Origin: CAVTLG01 sp963802635
Lineage (GTDB): Bacteria; Chloroflexota; Ktedonobacteria; Ktedonobacterales; Ktedonobacteraceae
Assembly (NCBI GenBank): GCA_963802635.1
Contig: CAWDJJ010000001.1
Span: forward strand, 2,108,001-2,172,000
Length of the DNA: 64,000 nt
Direction: 5' to 3'
The translations under genes were made by a program, and so were the position numbers. Positions 37,440-46,201 of the stretch are shown here, piece after piece. The notes beneath the pieces were generated by a model. That model searched no databases. It was not told the origin of the DNA and saw nothing but the letters and a program-made list of their open reading frames with translations. Position 1 is the stretch's first letter, and every line of letters starts with the position of its first letter.

Positions 37440-38591
37440 GTGAAGAGGCGCTTAGGATGCGTAGATATATTCCAGTATCCTCAGGCGGATCAAAGGGATG
37501 AGACCTATCTGGTGCCGCTTCCCACACTTCCCAATGTGGGCAATCTTACTCGCACGAAGCCGAACAAGTCACGCGTTTTTGTCATAGGCATGCTGATGTT
37601 TCTGGCACTCGTCAGTTTGCAGATGGTAAGCACGCCATCTCAGGCCCATGCGGCTACCACACTCTTTCACCTGAGTTACTATGGAGCTGATCTGAACAAA
37701 ATGGCACAGGCGACCGGTGTCGATTTTGGGCAACCAGACACCGTTGCCGCCAAAGGACCCTGGCCGCAATACACCAATAACTACTGCTTTGCGGCTGCCG
37801 TGCAGGGCATGGTGAACTACGCTGACCTGATGAAGGGGTTATCTATCCGCTATCCAACACAGAGCAGCGAAGGACCATCATCTGGCAACCCTGCTAACGA
37901 GCAGTCAGGACAGATCCTTTATGACATGGACCACCATATGATTCCCCCCGGTGGACCATTAAAGGCAGTAGGTAGCGGTGCAAATCGCCGACCATACACG
38001 CTTGCCAACATTGCCTATGACTTTGGGGGCGATCCTCGCTCACAGTCATTTGCGACGGCGTATGAGGCACCCGCAGGGGAGTATTATCACGAGCACATCT
38101 ATCACAATGGCGCTGCAGCGGCAACTATGGGTATAGCTAAGGCGCTGGCCGAATATTCACAACCGGTTATTGCATTGGTTAACCATGCCGAGCACTCGGT
38201 GCTTGTGGCTGGCGTCTGGGCTACGGGCAATCCATTGACTGACGCTAGTGCCAAAATTAGCGCCCTGGTCATTTACAATCCCTGGAATCAAAACTGGGGT
38301 GCCTATATCAGCACAAGCTATTACGCGCTCGTTTCCTACAGTGACTGGATTAACGCGAATAATCTTCCCAGTCCTTTTGGAGGAGTTAATACTTGGTTCA
38401 ATGAACCCTATCAAAGCAACGGGAATCTTGATCCCGATCCATCGATAGGTATCTATCAAGCTGGAACTGGCACGGTCAATCCAAACGCGCACCACTGGAT
38501 TGGCAACTATGTGATTATCCAGCGCGATGGCAACGCGACCAGTGCCAATTACACCTATGACGAAAATGATCATATCATGTTGAAGCCATAG
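37440..38591 (+). CDS. Secreted papain-like (C39-type) cysteine peptidase
   Basis: 383 aa from a GTG preceded by GAAAGGA. A basic N-terminus is followed by a late signal segment (VFVIGMLMFLALVSLQMVS, then TPSQAHAA as likely cleavage site). The mature part has the papain-like triad order: Cys in NNYCFAAAVQGMVNYAD, His in NHAEHSVLVAGVWA, and Asn in YNPWNQNWG. This resembles C39-like peptidases that cleave Gly-Gly leaders or act outside the cell. The open frame can be extended upstream to 37368, but without ribosome site. Neighbouring secreted thaumatin-like proteins suggest an extracellular toolkit. Substrate unknown. Confidence 0.7.
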   Translation: MKRRLGCVDIFQYPQADQRDETYLVPLPTLPNVGNLTRTKPNKSRVFVIGMLMFLALVSLQMVSTPSQAHAATTLFHLSYYGADLNKMAQATGVDFGQPDTVAAKGPWPQYTNNYCFAAAVQGMVNYADLMKGLSIRYPTQSSEGPSSGNPANEQSGQILYDMDHHMIPPGGPLKAVGSGANRRPYTLANIAYDFGGDPRSQSFATAYEAPAGEYYHEHIYHNGAAAATMGIAKALAEYSQPVIALVNHAEHSVLVAGVWATGNPLTDASAKISALVIYNPWNQNWGAYISTSYYALVSYSDWINANNLPSPFGGVNTWFNEPYQSNGNLDPDPSIGIYQAGTGTVNPNAHHWIGNYVIIQRDGNATSANYTYDENDHIMLKP

Positions 38592-38687
38592 GTGAGCCAA
38601 TAACGCCGTTCTGGGACAATTAGTAGTGTCCGGAGCGGCGCTTTGCGCTTTTCACCCCTAACTGGGACTCTGCGGCGAGTATCCTTC

Positions 38688-38921
38688 TGGCGGCTTGCCC
38701 GTATCCCCCGTTGTGGCGGTGCGTATTCGTTTCGTGGCGGCAGAGAGATGTCACAGGAATACGCATCAATTGTCCCTCTTACTGACTAATCTTCTCATTG
38801 CAAAGTGGCGGCTTGCCCGTATCCTCATTGTGGCGGTGCGTATTCGTTTCGTGGCGGCGGAGAGATGTCACAGGAATACGCATTAATTGTCCCTCTTACT
38901 GACTAATCTTCTGATTACAAA
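38688..38921 (+). repeat. Two tandem 118-bp direct repeats upstream of the thaumatin genes
   Basis: Units at 38688-38805 and 38806-38921 share tggcggcttgcccgtatcc, gtgcgtattcgtttcgtggc and the tail ctgactaatcttct. The tail occurs again just before the second thaumatin gene (39932), so the thaumatin upstream region itself has been duplicated. Confidence 0.85.
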
Positions 38922-38998
38922 GACTATATACTTTCATTAAAACTTTTCAAGATGTTTGTCTTTCGAGGCAATCCTATCGAACATCCAGGAGAAACAAA

Positions 38999-39925
38999 TT
39001 GAAGCGCAGAACACTGATAGGGAGCTTTATTTTGATCATCATGCTCCTCATAGGTGTGGGTACATTCCTCACATCTGGAGAAGCGATGGCAAAGCATCCA
39101 CACTCCTCTGACAGCCCCCAATGGGGGTACCAGAGTCCAACCGACACACCTACACCCACACCCGCGGCTCCAGTCGCCGGGAATCAAAACCAGCCACCTG
39201 CACCTCCTGCCTCTAGCGGCGCACAACGAACAGTCACCCTTACCAATACAACGCAACAAACCGTCTGGGCAGTCTCCACGGGCAATCCAGGTTTTACACC
39301 ACCCGATGGAGGAGAATGGGTGCTTGCTCCCGGACAAACAACGACCCTCACCTATCCATCCACATGGAATGGTCGCATATGGGGGAGAACAGGATGTTCA
39401 TTCAATAGCGCAGGCCAGGGGAGTTGTGAGACCGGCGATTGTGGAAGCGGCATCACCTGTGCCAACCTTGCCGACGATATTCCGGCGAGCCTGGCCGAAT
39501 TCAACATGCAAGGAACAGGAATCGACTACTATGATGTCAGCCTGGTAGATGGCTTTAATCTGCCCATGACGATCAATGTGGTCTCGGGGCAGATGGGAGC
39601 ACCCGCCAACGTCAGTTGTCTGACAGCATCGTGCGCCACCAATATGGACTCGGCGAGCGTCTGTCCAGCCGTCTTACAGGTCAAAGACGCAGGAGGAAAT
39701 ATTGTCGGATGTAATAGCGCCTGCAACGTCCTGCATCAGGATCAATATTGTTGCGCTAACGCCTATGCGACCGCTGCCACCTGTAATCCGAATACCTGGC
39801 CCGTCAATTATGCAGCCGTCTTTAAACAGGCAGTGCCCTATGCCTATAGCTATGCCTTCGATGATCCAACCAGTGTTTTTACCTGTATTAACAATTGTAG
39901 TTACCAGATTCTCTTCGGTGGATGA
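38999..39925 (+). CDS. Thaumatin-like secreted protein (copy 1)
   Basis: 308 aa from a TTG start with AGGAG 7 nt upstream. Signal peptide (LIGSFILIIMLLIGVGTFL), a short Pro/Thr linker (SPTDTPTPTPAAPVAG) and a thaumatin domain from about residue 75: VTLTNTTQQTVWAVST, WNGRIWGRTGCSF, CETGDCGSGITC, LAEFNMQG, YDVSLVDGFNLPM, and many paired Cys. Thaumatin-like proteins (GH152) may bind or cleave beta-1,3-glucans of fungi. Gene and ~95 nt of leader are duplicated downstream with about 93% identity by eye. Confidence 0.92.
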   Translation: MKRRTLIGSFILIIMLLIGVGTFLTSGEAMAKHPHSSDSPQWGYQSPTDTPTPTPAAPVAGNQNQPPAPPASSGAQRTVTLTNTTQQTVWAVSTGNPGFTPPDGGEWVLAPGQTTTLTYPSTWNGRIWGRTGCSFNSAGQGSCETGDCGSGITCANLADDIPASLAEFNMQGTGIDYYDVSLVDGFNLPMTINVVSGQMGAPANVSCLTASCATNMDSASVCPAVLQVKDAGGNIVGCNSACNVLHQDQYCCANAYATAATCNPNTWPVNYAAVFKQAVPYAYSYAFDDPTSVFTCINNCSYQILFGG

Positions 39926-40032
39926 AAGCCATCTGACTAATCTTCTCATTGCAAAGACTATATACTTCCATTAAAACTTTTCAAAATGTTTGTCTTTCGA
40001 GGCAATCCTATCGAACATCCAGGAGAAACAAA

Positions 40033-40959
40033 TTGAAGCGCAAAACACTGATAGGGAGCTTTATTTTGACCATCATGCTCCTCATAGGAGTGGGGGCACT
40101 CCTCACATCTGGAGAAGCGAGTGCATGGGATCCATACTACTCTGGCAGCCCCCAATGGGGGTACCAGAGTCCAACCGACACACCCACACCCACACCCGCG
40201 GCTCCAGTCGCCGGGAATCAAAACCAGCCACCTGCACCTCCTGCCTCTAGCGGCACACAACGAACCATCACCCTCACCAATACGACGCAACAAACCGTCT
40301 GGGCAGTCTCCACGGGCAGTCCAGGTTTTACACCACCCGATGGAGGAGAATGGGTGCTTGCTCCCGGACAAACAACGACCCTCACCTATCCATCCGTATG
40401 GAATGGTCGCATATGGGGGAGAACAGGATGTTCATTCAATAGCGCAGGCCAGGGGAGTTGTGAGACCGGCGATTGTGGAAGCGGCATCACCTGTGCCAAC
40501 CTTTCCGCCAATGTTCCGGCGACCCTGGCCGAATTCAACATGCAGGGAACAGGAACGGACTATTATGATGTCAGCCTGGTGGAAGGCTTTACTCTGCCCA
40601 TGACGATCAATGTTGTCTCGGGGCAGATGGGAACACCCGCCAACGTCAGTTGTCTGACAGCATCGTGCGCTACCAATATGGACTCGGCGAGCGTCTGTCC
40701 AGCCATCTTACAGGTCAAAGGCGCAGGAGGAAATATTGTCGGATGTAATAGCGCCTGCAACGTCCTGCAACAGGATCAATATTGTTGCAAAAACGCCTAT
40801 GCGACCGCGGCCACCTGTAATCCGACCACGTGGCCCGTCAATTATGCAGCCGTCTTTAAACAGGCAGTGCCCTATGCCTATAGCTATGCCTTCGATGATC
40901 AAACCAGTACTTTTACCTGCACCAACAATTGTAATTACCAGATCCTCTTAGGTGGATGA
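40033..40959 (+). CDS. Thaumatin-like secreted protein (copy 2)
   Basis: 308 aa, TTG start with the same AGGAGAAACAAA leader as copy 1. Domain order and Cys pattern are the same; differences cluster in the signal/linker (SAWDPYYSGSP versus MAKHPHSSDSP) and at scattered surface positions. The REDDD-type acidic residues of active thaumatins cannot be judged by eye. Tandem duplication suggests dosage or specificity divergence of a secreted antifungal or glucan-binding protein. Confidence 0.92.
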   Translation: MKRKTLIGSFILTIMLLIGVGALLTSGEASAWDPYYSGSPQWGYQSPTDTPTPTPAAPVAGNQNQPPAPPASSGTQRTITLTNTTQQTVWAVSTGSPGFTPPDGGEWVLAPGQTTTLTYPSVWNGRIWGRTGCSFNSAGQGSCETGDCGSGITCANLSANVPATLAEFNMQGTGTDYYDVSLVEGFTLPMTINVVSGQMGTPANVSCLTASCATNMDSASVCPAILQVKGAGGNIVGCNSACNVLQQDQYCCKNAYATAATCNPTTWPVNYAAVFKQAVPYAYSYAFDDQTSTFTCTNNCNYQILLGG

Positions 40960-40991
40960 AAGCCATAGCAGAAGGGAGTGTCCCTCCTTAA

Positions 40992-41141
40992 TCACCTTTT
41001 AATGGGAACCATACCGGAGGGCGTGGGAAGCTCCAAGCGGATCATGCTTGCTCCCGCCTTGACCTCCAGTTCGGCGAGATCGCGGCCACGAAGTCGTGCT
41101 TCGATCTCCGCCGCTCCGCCCTGGATCACGATCCGCCACAT
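40992..41141 (-). pseudogene. Fragment of a GGA-repeat hypothetical protein
   Basis: A 49-codon open stretch reads MWRIVIQGGAAEIEARLRGR and ASMIRLELPTPSGMVPI, resembling one repeat of larger proteins that carry several GGAS-type beta-strand repeats. No start context. It is probably gene debris; the rest of the gap 40960-41372 has no other identifiable content. Confidence 0.35.
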
Positions 41142-41372
41142 GTGCCTGTGAATGACTCCTCTTCGTTTCACCTGAGAGACTCTTTTGCTTACACTCAGAT
41201 CCAGAAGCAGGCTTCCTGCGCTATCTTACCATTTTCCATAACCCATCATTAAAGTAACCGGCCCATCATACGATATCTCATAGTAAGTGCTGCTATCACT
41301 GCGTCCAGGCACCCAAAAAGCGTCAAATGGTATTCACACTGCGCAAGAAAAGCCAGTATGAAGGAGACAATC

Positions 41373-42455
41373 GTGGCACGACCAAACACTATACGCTCAA
41401 AATACCTATCAGTGATTATTCCACTTTACAATGAGGAAGAAAGCATCTCACTACTTCACGAGCAGTTACGACAGGTATTAGAACATCAGCACTTTACGTA
41501 TGAAATCCTCTATGTTGACGATGGCAGTAAAGATAGCACCTTTAGCCAGCTCACGCGCCTGGCTAAAAACGATGAGCATGTGCGCGTGATCCGTTTTCGG
41601 CGCAACTTCGGGCAGACAGCCGCCATGGCCGCTGGCGCAGCCTACAGTTCGGGTGAAATTCTCGTGTTCATGGATGGCGATTTGCAAAATGACGCGATTG
41701 ACATCCCACGCCTGCTGCAAAAAATGGAGCAAGGCAATGACGTTGTCAGCGGCTGGCGCAAAGACCGGCAGGACGCGCAATTGAGCAGGAAGCTTCCATC
41801 CATGCTTGCGAATAAGCTTATATCGCGCGTGACTGGCGTCCATCTGCACGACTACGGCTGTACATTGAAAGCGTATCGCTATGAAGTATTCCAGTATATT
41901 CGTCTCTACGGAGAGATGCATCGCTTCATCCCGGCCTATGCAGCACTGGCCGGAGCATCTATCGCTGAATTAGAGGTGACACACCACGCGCGTCAATTCG
42001 GCACATCTAAATATGGCATTTCACGCACTATACGCGTGCTGCTGGACCTGCTGACACTTAAATTCCTGGGCAGCTTCAGCACAAAACCACTCTATGCATT
42101 TGGTAGCATTGGTCTCTCGTCATTAGCAGTCGGCACGGCAACCTCAGCCTATGCTATTGGACGCGCTATCCTACCAACACGTCCCCGTACGCAGCATGCT
42201 CCCTTATGGCCCGTTGCTCTTCTCAGTACAAGCTTCGGACTCCTCGCGATGATGCTGGGACTGCTAGCTGAGCTGCTGACGCGTACGTATCACGAAGCAC
42301 AGCACAAACCCATCTATATCGTTCAACAAACGTTACCGGCAGTAGGGGCGGGGCTTGCCCCCGCCCTGTCCACCTCATCACACGCTGAGAACAAGCCGCC
42401 CGAAAAGTCGCACATTCAACGGCAAAGTGCGCATGAAAGTCTGGTAGAGCACTAA
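41373..42455 (+). CDS. GT2 glycosyltransferase, DPM1/GtrB-like
   Basis: 360 aa. GT-A fold with LSVIIPLYNEEESI, YVDDGSKDST, FRRNFGQTAAMAAGA and the metal-binding MDGDLQND; acceptor-side MHRFIPAYAAL. Two C-terminal membrane helices (LYAFGSIGLSSLAVGTATSA and LLSTSFGLLAMMLGLLAELL) mark the polyprenyl-phosphate type: it should move a sugar from NDP-sugar to undecaprenyl phosphate for later use by the GT39-like enzyme downstream. GTG at 41373 is preferred because AGGAG ends 6 nt before it; the ATG at 41358 has no such site. First gene of the glycan cluster. Confidence 0.88.
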   Translation: MARPNTIRSKYLSVIIPLYNEEESISLLHEQLRQVLEHQHFTYEILYVDDGSKDSTFSQLTRLAKNDEHVRVIRFRRNFGQTAAMAAGAAYSSGEILVFMDGDLQNDAIDIPRLLQKMEQGNDVVSGWRKDRQDAQLSRKLPSMLANKLISRVTGVHLHDYGCTLKAYRYEVFQYIRLYGEMHRFIPAYAALAGASIAELEVTHHARQFGTSKYGISRTIRVLLDLLTLKFLGSFSTKPLYAFGSIGLSSLAVGTATSAYAIGRAILPTRPRTQHAPLWPVALLSTSFGLLAMMLGLLAELLTRTYHEAQHKPIYIVQQTLPAVGAGLAPALSTSSHAENKPPEKSHIQRQSAHESLVEH

Positions 42456-42470
42456 TACCCACACAGGTAT

Positions 42471-42540
42471 TATTGCCTTGCATTCAGATGAGCACGCAGT
42501 GCTAGCTACGCCAGTAGCGTTTCTGAATGCCTATGGGTAA
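42471..42540. repeat. Short MITE-like element between two glycosyltransferase genes
   Basis: GCATTCAGA (42480) and TCTGAATGC (42522), with the same attgcctt and ctatgggta flanks as the element at 10026-10178, but a shorter interior. Confidence 0.7.
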
Positions 42541-42586
42541 TATCACCTTCACATACATGCACCATATCACGGAAAGGGAGCTTTTT

Positions 42587-43780
42587 GTGAAAATACTGAT
42601 GATCGCGCCTGAACCCTTCCTTGAGGAGAGAGGAGCGCCCTTTGCTATCCATCACCACATCAAAGCATTGCTATCCATGGGTTTCGAGGTGGACCTTGTT
42701 ACCTACCATCTCGGCAAGCCGGTTGATCTTCCTGGCCTCACTATCCTGCGTATACCTGCCATCCCATTCGTGCGCCGGGTCAAAGTGGGACCATCGCTGG
42801 CGAAGATCCCACTGGACATACTCGTCTTCTTCCTGGCGCTTTGGCAGCTCTGCACCAAGAAATATGCCTACCTGCACACACATGAAGAAGCTGGCTTGAT
42901 GGGCATTATCCTGAGTGCCATCTTTGGCTGCAAGCATCTCTACTATATGCACTCTGACCTCTCACAACAAATTGTGAGTAGTGCATTTACGGAAAGTTCG
43001 TTGCTTGTGGCTACGGTCAGAGCGATACAGACCTTCATGGTGCGCAAGGCAGATGCTGTGATTGCTATCTGCCCCGATATAGAGGCGGCGGCCAGGCGTA
43101 TGTCAAAGCAGACGCCCATCTATATGATCGAGAACTCGGCTGTCGATGAGAGTTTACCACCAGCAGATCCAGCCTTCGTGAAGCGCTTGCGCAGCGAATT
43201 ACGTCTTGGCAAAGGACCAGTGCTGCTCTACACAGGTACGCTGGAAAGTTATCAGGGGATAGAACTGCTCATACGCAGTATCCCAACCGTCTCTGCGATC
43301 ATACCAACTGTACGCTATGTCTTCGTGGGAGGACAGCCAGATCAGGTTGAGGATATGAGCGATCTGGTGAGAGAACTCGGTCTCCGGGAGGCCGTACGCT
43401 TTGTGGGTCAGCGTCCGCTCGCCGAAATGCCAGCTTACATGGCGCTCGCTGACATCTTACTCAGCCCACGTACAAAGGGCACCAACACACCTCTCAAGCT
43501 CTATACCTACTTGCACTCAGGCAAGCCTATTCTCGCCACGAACATCTACTCACAGACACAGGTGCTGCACGCAGATACAGCTATGCTCGTGCCACCGACA
43601 CGGGAAGACCTGGCGCAAGGAGCGCTGACACTTCTGCAACATCCCGAGTACGCGGCTGAGCTTGGCATGCGCGGAAAACAGTTTGCCGAGGAGCATTATA
43701 GCTGGCATGTCTTCCTTGAAAAGAGCACGGAAGTCCAACGTCAGTTCACAGCTGAAGCATTACCTTCCCTGGCAGCCTAG
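42587..43780 (+). CDS. GT4 glycosyltransferase
   Basis: 397 aa from a GTG with GGGAG upstream. N-terminal Rossmann domain (KILMIAPEPFLEERGAPFAI), C-terminal donor-binding domain with GPVLLYTGTLESYQGIELLI and the E-x7-E region SPRTKGTNTPLKLYTYLHSG. Retaining GT-B enzyme that adds a sugar to a lipid-linked or exported glycan. No signal or strong membrane anchor. Between the GT2 and an NAD-sugar epimerase, so part of the same surface-glycan pathway. Confidence 0.9.
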   Translation: MKILMIAPEPFLEERGAPFAIHHHIKALLSMGFEVDLVTYHLGKPVDLPGLTILRIPAIPFVRRVKVGPSLAKIPLDILVFFLALWQLCTKKYAYLHTHEEAGLMGIILSAIFGCKHLYYMHSDLSQQIVSSAFTESSLLVATVRAIQTFMVRKADAVIAICPDIEAAARRMSKQTPIYMIENSAVDESLPPADPAFVKRLRSELRLGKGPVLLYTGTLESYQGIELLIRSIPTVSAIIPTVRYVFVGGQPDQVEDMSDLVRELGLREAVRFVGQRPLAEMPAYMALADILLSPRTKGTNTPLKLYTYLHSGKPILATNIYSQTQVLHADTAMLVPPTREDLAQGALTLLQHPEYAAELGMRGKQFAEEHYSWHVFLEKSTEVQRQFTAEALPSLAA

Positions 43781-43928
43781 CCAATGCAGTATCCTCATAC
43801 GGATCAATGGAATGGTGAAAACCTGCTGCCGCCTCCCGCGCCTCTCACATGAGGGTATGTTACACGAACAATGCCGAAGACGTCAAGTGGTTTGGCACTA
43901 GGCGATGTTCCTAATGGAGGAAAAAAAC

Positions 43929-44891
43929 ATGCGTTGTATCGTCACAGGAGTTGCAGGCTTTGTCGGATCGCATCTCGCAGAGCGCCTGCTGGCTGATGGA
44001 CACGAGGTCTGTGGCATTGACGCCTTTATCGATTATTATAATCGTTCGATCAAAGAACAAAATCTGGAGGGTCCGCGTTCCTGGCGCTCTTTCACGTTTA
44101 TTGAAGGCAATCTGGTTGATCTCTCTCTGTCGCCCTTACTCACGGGAGCAGATTGGGTCTTTCACCAGGCAGCACAGGCCGGTGTGCGCGCAAGTTGGGG
44201 ACAAGAATTCACTCGCTATACCGAGTGCAATGTCCTGGCAACACAGCGTCTCTTAGAAACCGCGCTCCGTGTAGGAGGCATTAAGCGCGTGGTCTATGCC
44301 TCTTCCTCCTCTGTTTACGGCAATACGTCTGTATTGCCCATTCAAGAAGATGTTGCCTTGCGTCCATTTTCACCATATGGCGTGACCAAACTGGCGGCGG
44401 AGCATCTCTGTAGCCTCTATCATCACAACTTTGGACTCCCTACCGTCTCGCTACGCTACTTTACGGTGTACGGTCCACGCCAGCGACCAGATATGGCCTT
44501 CCATCGTTTTTGTAAGGCCGTGTTAAGCCATGAACCCATCAACATCTATGACGATGGCTATCAGACGCGTGATTTTACCTACATCTCTGACGTTGTCGAA
44601 GCCAACATATGTGCCGCCATGTCAGAAGAAGCAAGCGGTCATGTGATGAATATCGCTGGCGGCTCGCGTGTTACCTTACAGAGTGTTTTGCAGCTTTTGC
44701 ATGATATAAGCAGTATTACACCAAAAATTGCTTTTCAGGCAAAACAGCATGGTGATGTCCGTGATACTTTTGCGGACACTGCGCGCGCGCAACGATTGCT
44801 GCATTATCGTCCTCACGTCTCTTTACGCGAGGGCTTAGCGAACGAGTTTGAGTTTGCACGTTCGCTGTATAAACAGGCACAACCAGTATAA
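43929..44891 (+). CDS. NAD-dependent nucleotide-sugar epimerase/dehydratase
   Basis: 320 aa extended SDR. The NAD-binding GVAGFVGSHLAERLL is at the start, then VYASSSSVYG and the catalytic YGVTKLAAE (Tyr-x3-Lys), YFTVYGPRQRPDMA and TRDFTYISDVVEA. Closest in style to UDP-glucose/UDP-glucuronate 4-epimerases. It supplies activated sugar for the neighbouring transferases. The ATG at 43929 has GGAGG 7-8 nt upstream; an earlier in-frame ATG at 43905 has none. Confidence 0.9.
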   Translation: MRCIVTGVAGFVGSHLAERLLADGHEVCGIDAFIDYYNRSIKEQNLEGPRSWRSFTFIEGNLVDLSLSPLLTGADWVFHQAAQAGVRASWGQEFTRYTECNVLATQRLLETALRVGGIKRVVYASSSSVYGNTSVLPIQEDVALRPFSPYGVTKLAAEHLCSLYHHNFGLPTVSLRYFTVYGPRQRPDMAFHRFCKAVLSHEPINIYDDGYQTRDFTYISDVVEANICAAMSEEASGHVMNIAGGSRVTLQSVLQLLHDISSITPKIAFQAKQHGDVRDTFADTARAQRLLHYRPHVSLREGLANEFEFARSLYKQAQPV

Positions 44892-45052
44892 ATTGAGCAT
44901 GTGAACGTTGAGCTGGACGTCGACGGGGACAAGCCCCGCCGCTACGCGAACGGGCATCCCATCATTGTCGATCCCGCCCGCGTAGCGACAATCCCTGGCG
45001 GTTGTCGATCTCGCCCACGTGCGTAATTATAAAAGGAGATGGTGATCTAATC

Positions 45053-46147
45053 ATGAGTATGCCTTTTCTCGCCGATAGAGTACCCACTGGCAATGATCGA
45101 CCACCGTCAACGTTGCCAACGCCAAAGGCACAGCGTTATAAATGGCTCAAGTTAGCTCTGCGCCTGGGCTGTACCACGCTTCTCTTCACTTTTTTGTTCA
45201 AATCATTCTCCTGGTCAGCCGTCCTTCAGCAGTTGAGCCATCTTGACGATGGAGGATTAGTGATAGGGGCAATGGTAGGCATGTGTGGTGTCATTATCAG
45301 CGCCTATCAATGGCATAGTTTATTAGCAGCAGAGCATATCCATATCGATCTCAAAAAACTTGTTAACTTTTACCTGATAGGTCTAGCCTTCAATCACTTC
45401 CTGCCTACGGGCATGGGGGGAGATGTTGTGAAAGCCTACTATGTCGGGAAAGAGGGCAACAATACAGCAGGATCAGCGAGTGCCGTCATCATGAGTCGCA
45501 TCACTGGTTTCTGCGGTATGCTACTGGTTTCCGTGACAGTCCTGCTGCTCTGGAACAGTATATTCACGCATCAGTTAACGCTCATTTTCTTAGCATCCTG
45601 TCTTGCTCTTTGCGGAGCGCTTGTCGGTGTCTTCTGCGCAGTTCTATTCCTACCCAGGTTCTTGCATACCCGCCTGACTGACAGCGAAGCTGTAGCTGCG
45701 GCAGCAGCGTTGTCAGGCGGAACAAGAACGCAGAGGAAACGCTTCAGGAGACCACTGTTTCTATCCATCAGCAACGCGGGCAATACCATACGTAAAAGTA
45801 TCGCGCGGCCACGTTCCATGGCGATAGCTACCCTGTTCGGGGCACTTTTTCATATCAGTGCTGCACTGAACTACTACAGCTACGCTACACTCATGCATAT
45901 ACATGTACCTGTCACTTTTTACCTGGTAGCCATTCCTCTTGTCGCGTTGAGTACGGTGCTGCCAACCTCTATCAACGGCTATGGAGTGCGTGAGAGCACC
46001 TTAGTCTTTGTCTTTTCGACTGTCCATGTTCCCGGTAGTACAGCCCTGGCCCTGGCCTTACTCGCGGATGTCCAGACGCTGCTTTTCGGAGTGCTCGGTG
46101 GCTGCATCTATCTCATGATGGGAGTACGGAACAAAAGAGATGCATAG
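45053..46147 (+). CDS. Flippase-like integral membrane protein (lysylphosphatidylglycerol synthase TM family)
   Basis: 364 aa with about eight hydrophobic helices. Family marks are FLFKSFSWSAVL, FNHFLPTGMGGDVVKAYYV and VPLVALSTVLPTSINGYGVRES (here IPLVALSTVLPTSINGYG). UPF0104/AglD-type proteins sit in glycan clusters and may move lipid-linked sugars or modify lipids. A loop at about residues 208-227 (LTDSEAVAAAAALSGGTRTQ) is derived from a MITE-like repeat. Preceded by AAAGGAG at somewhat long spacing. Between 44892 and 45052 lie GC-rich interspersed repeats (tgtcgatcccgcccgcg / tgtcgatctcgcccacg). Confidence 0.8.
   Translation: MSMPFLADRVPTGNDRPPSTLPTPKAQRYKWLKLALRLGCTTLLFTFLFKSFSWSAVLQQLSHLDDGGLVIGAMVGMCGVIISAYQWHSLLAAEHIHIDLKKLVNFYLIGLAFNHFLPTGMGGDVVKAYYVGKEGNNTAGSASAVIMSRITGFCGMLLVSVTVLLLWNSIFTHQLTLIFLASCLALCGALVGVFCAVLFLPRFLHTRLTDSEAVAAAAALSGGTRTQRKRFRRPLFLSISNAGNTIRKSIARPRSMAIATLFGALFHISAALNYYSYATLMHIHVPVTFYLVAIPLVALSTVLPTSINGYGVRESTLVFVFSTVHVPGSTALALALLADVQTLLFGVLGGCIYLMMGVRNKRDA
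45673..45731. repeat. MITE-core sequence embedded in a coding gene
   Basis: The stretch cctgactgacagcgaagctg, with tagctgcggcagcagcgttg and tcaggcggaacaagaacgc following, matches the core of the MITE-like element at about 10098-10155 in order. It is in frame and encodes an Ala-rich loop. Confidence 0.65.
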
Positions 46148-46201
46148 AAGATACCATTTCCGTTCCTTTGGGTTTCAATTAATGGAGGGAGAAATTTTAC
46201 G

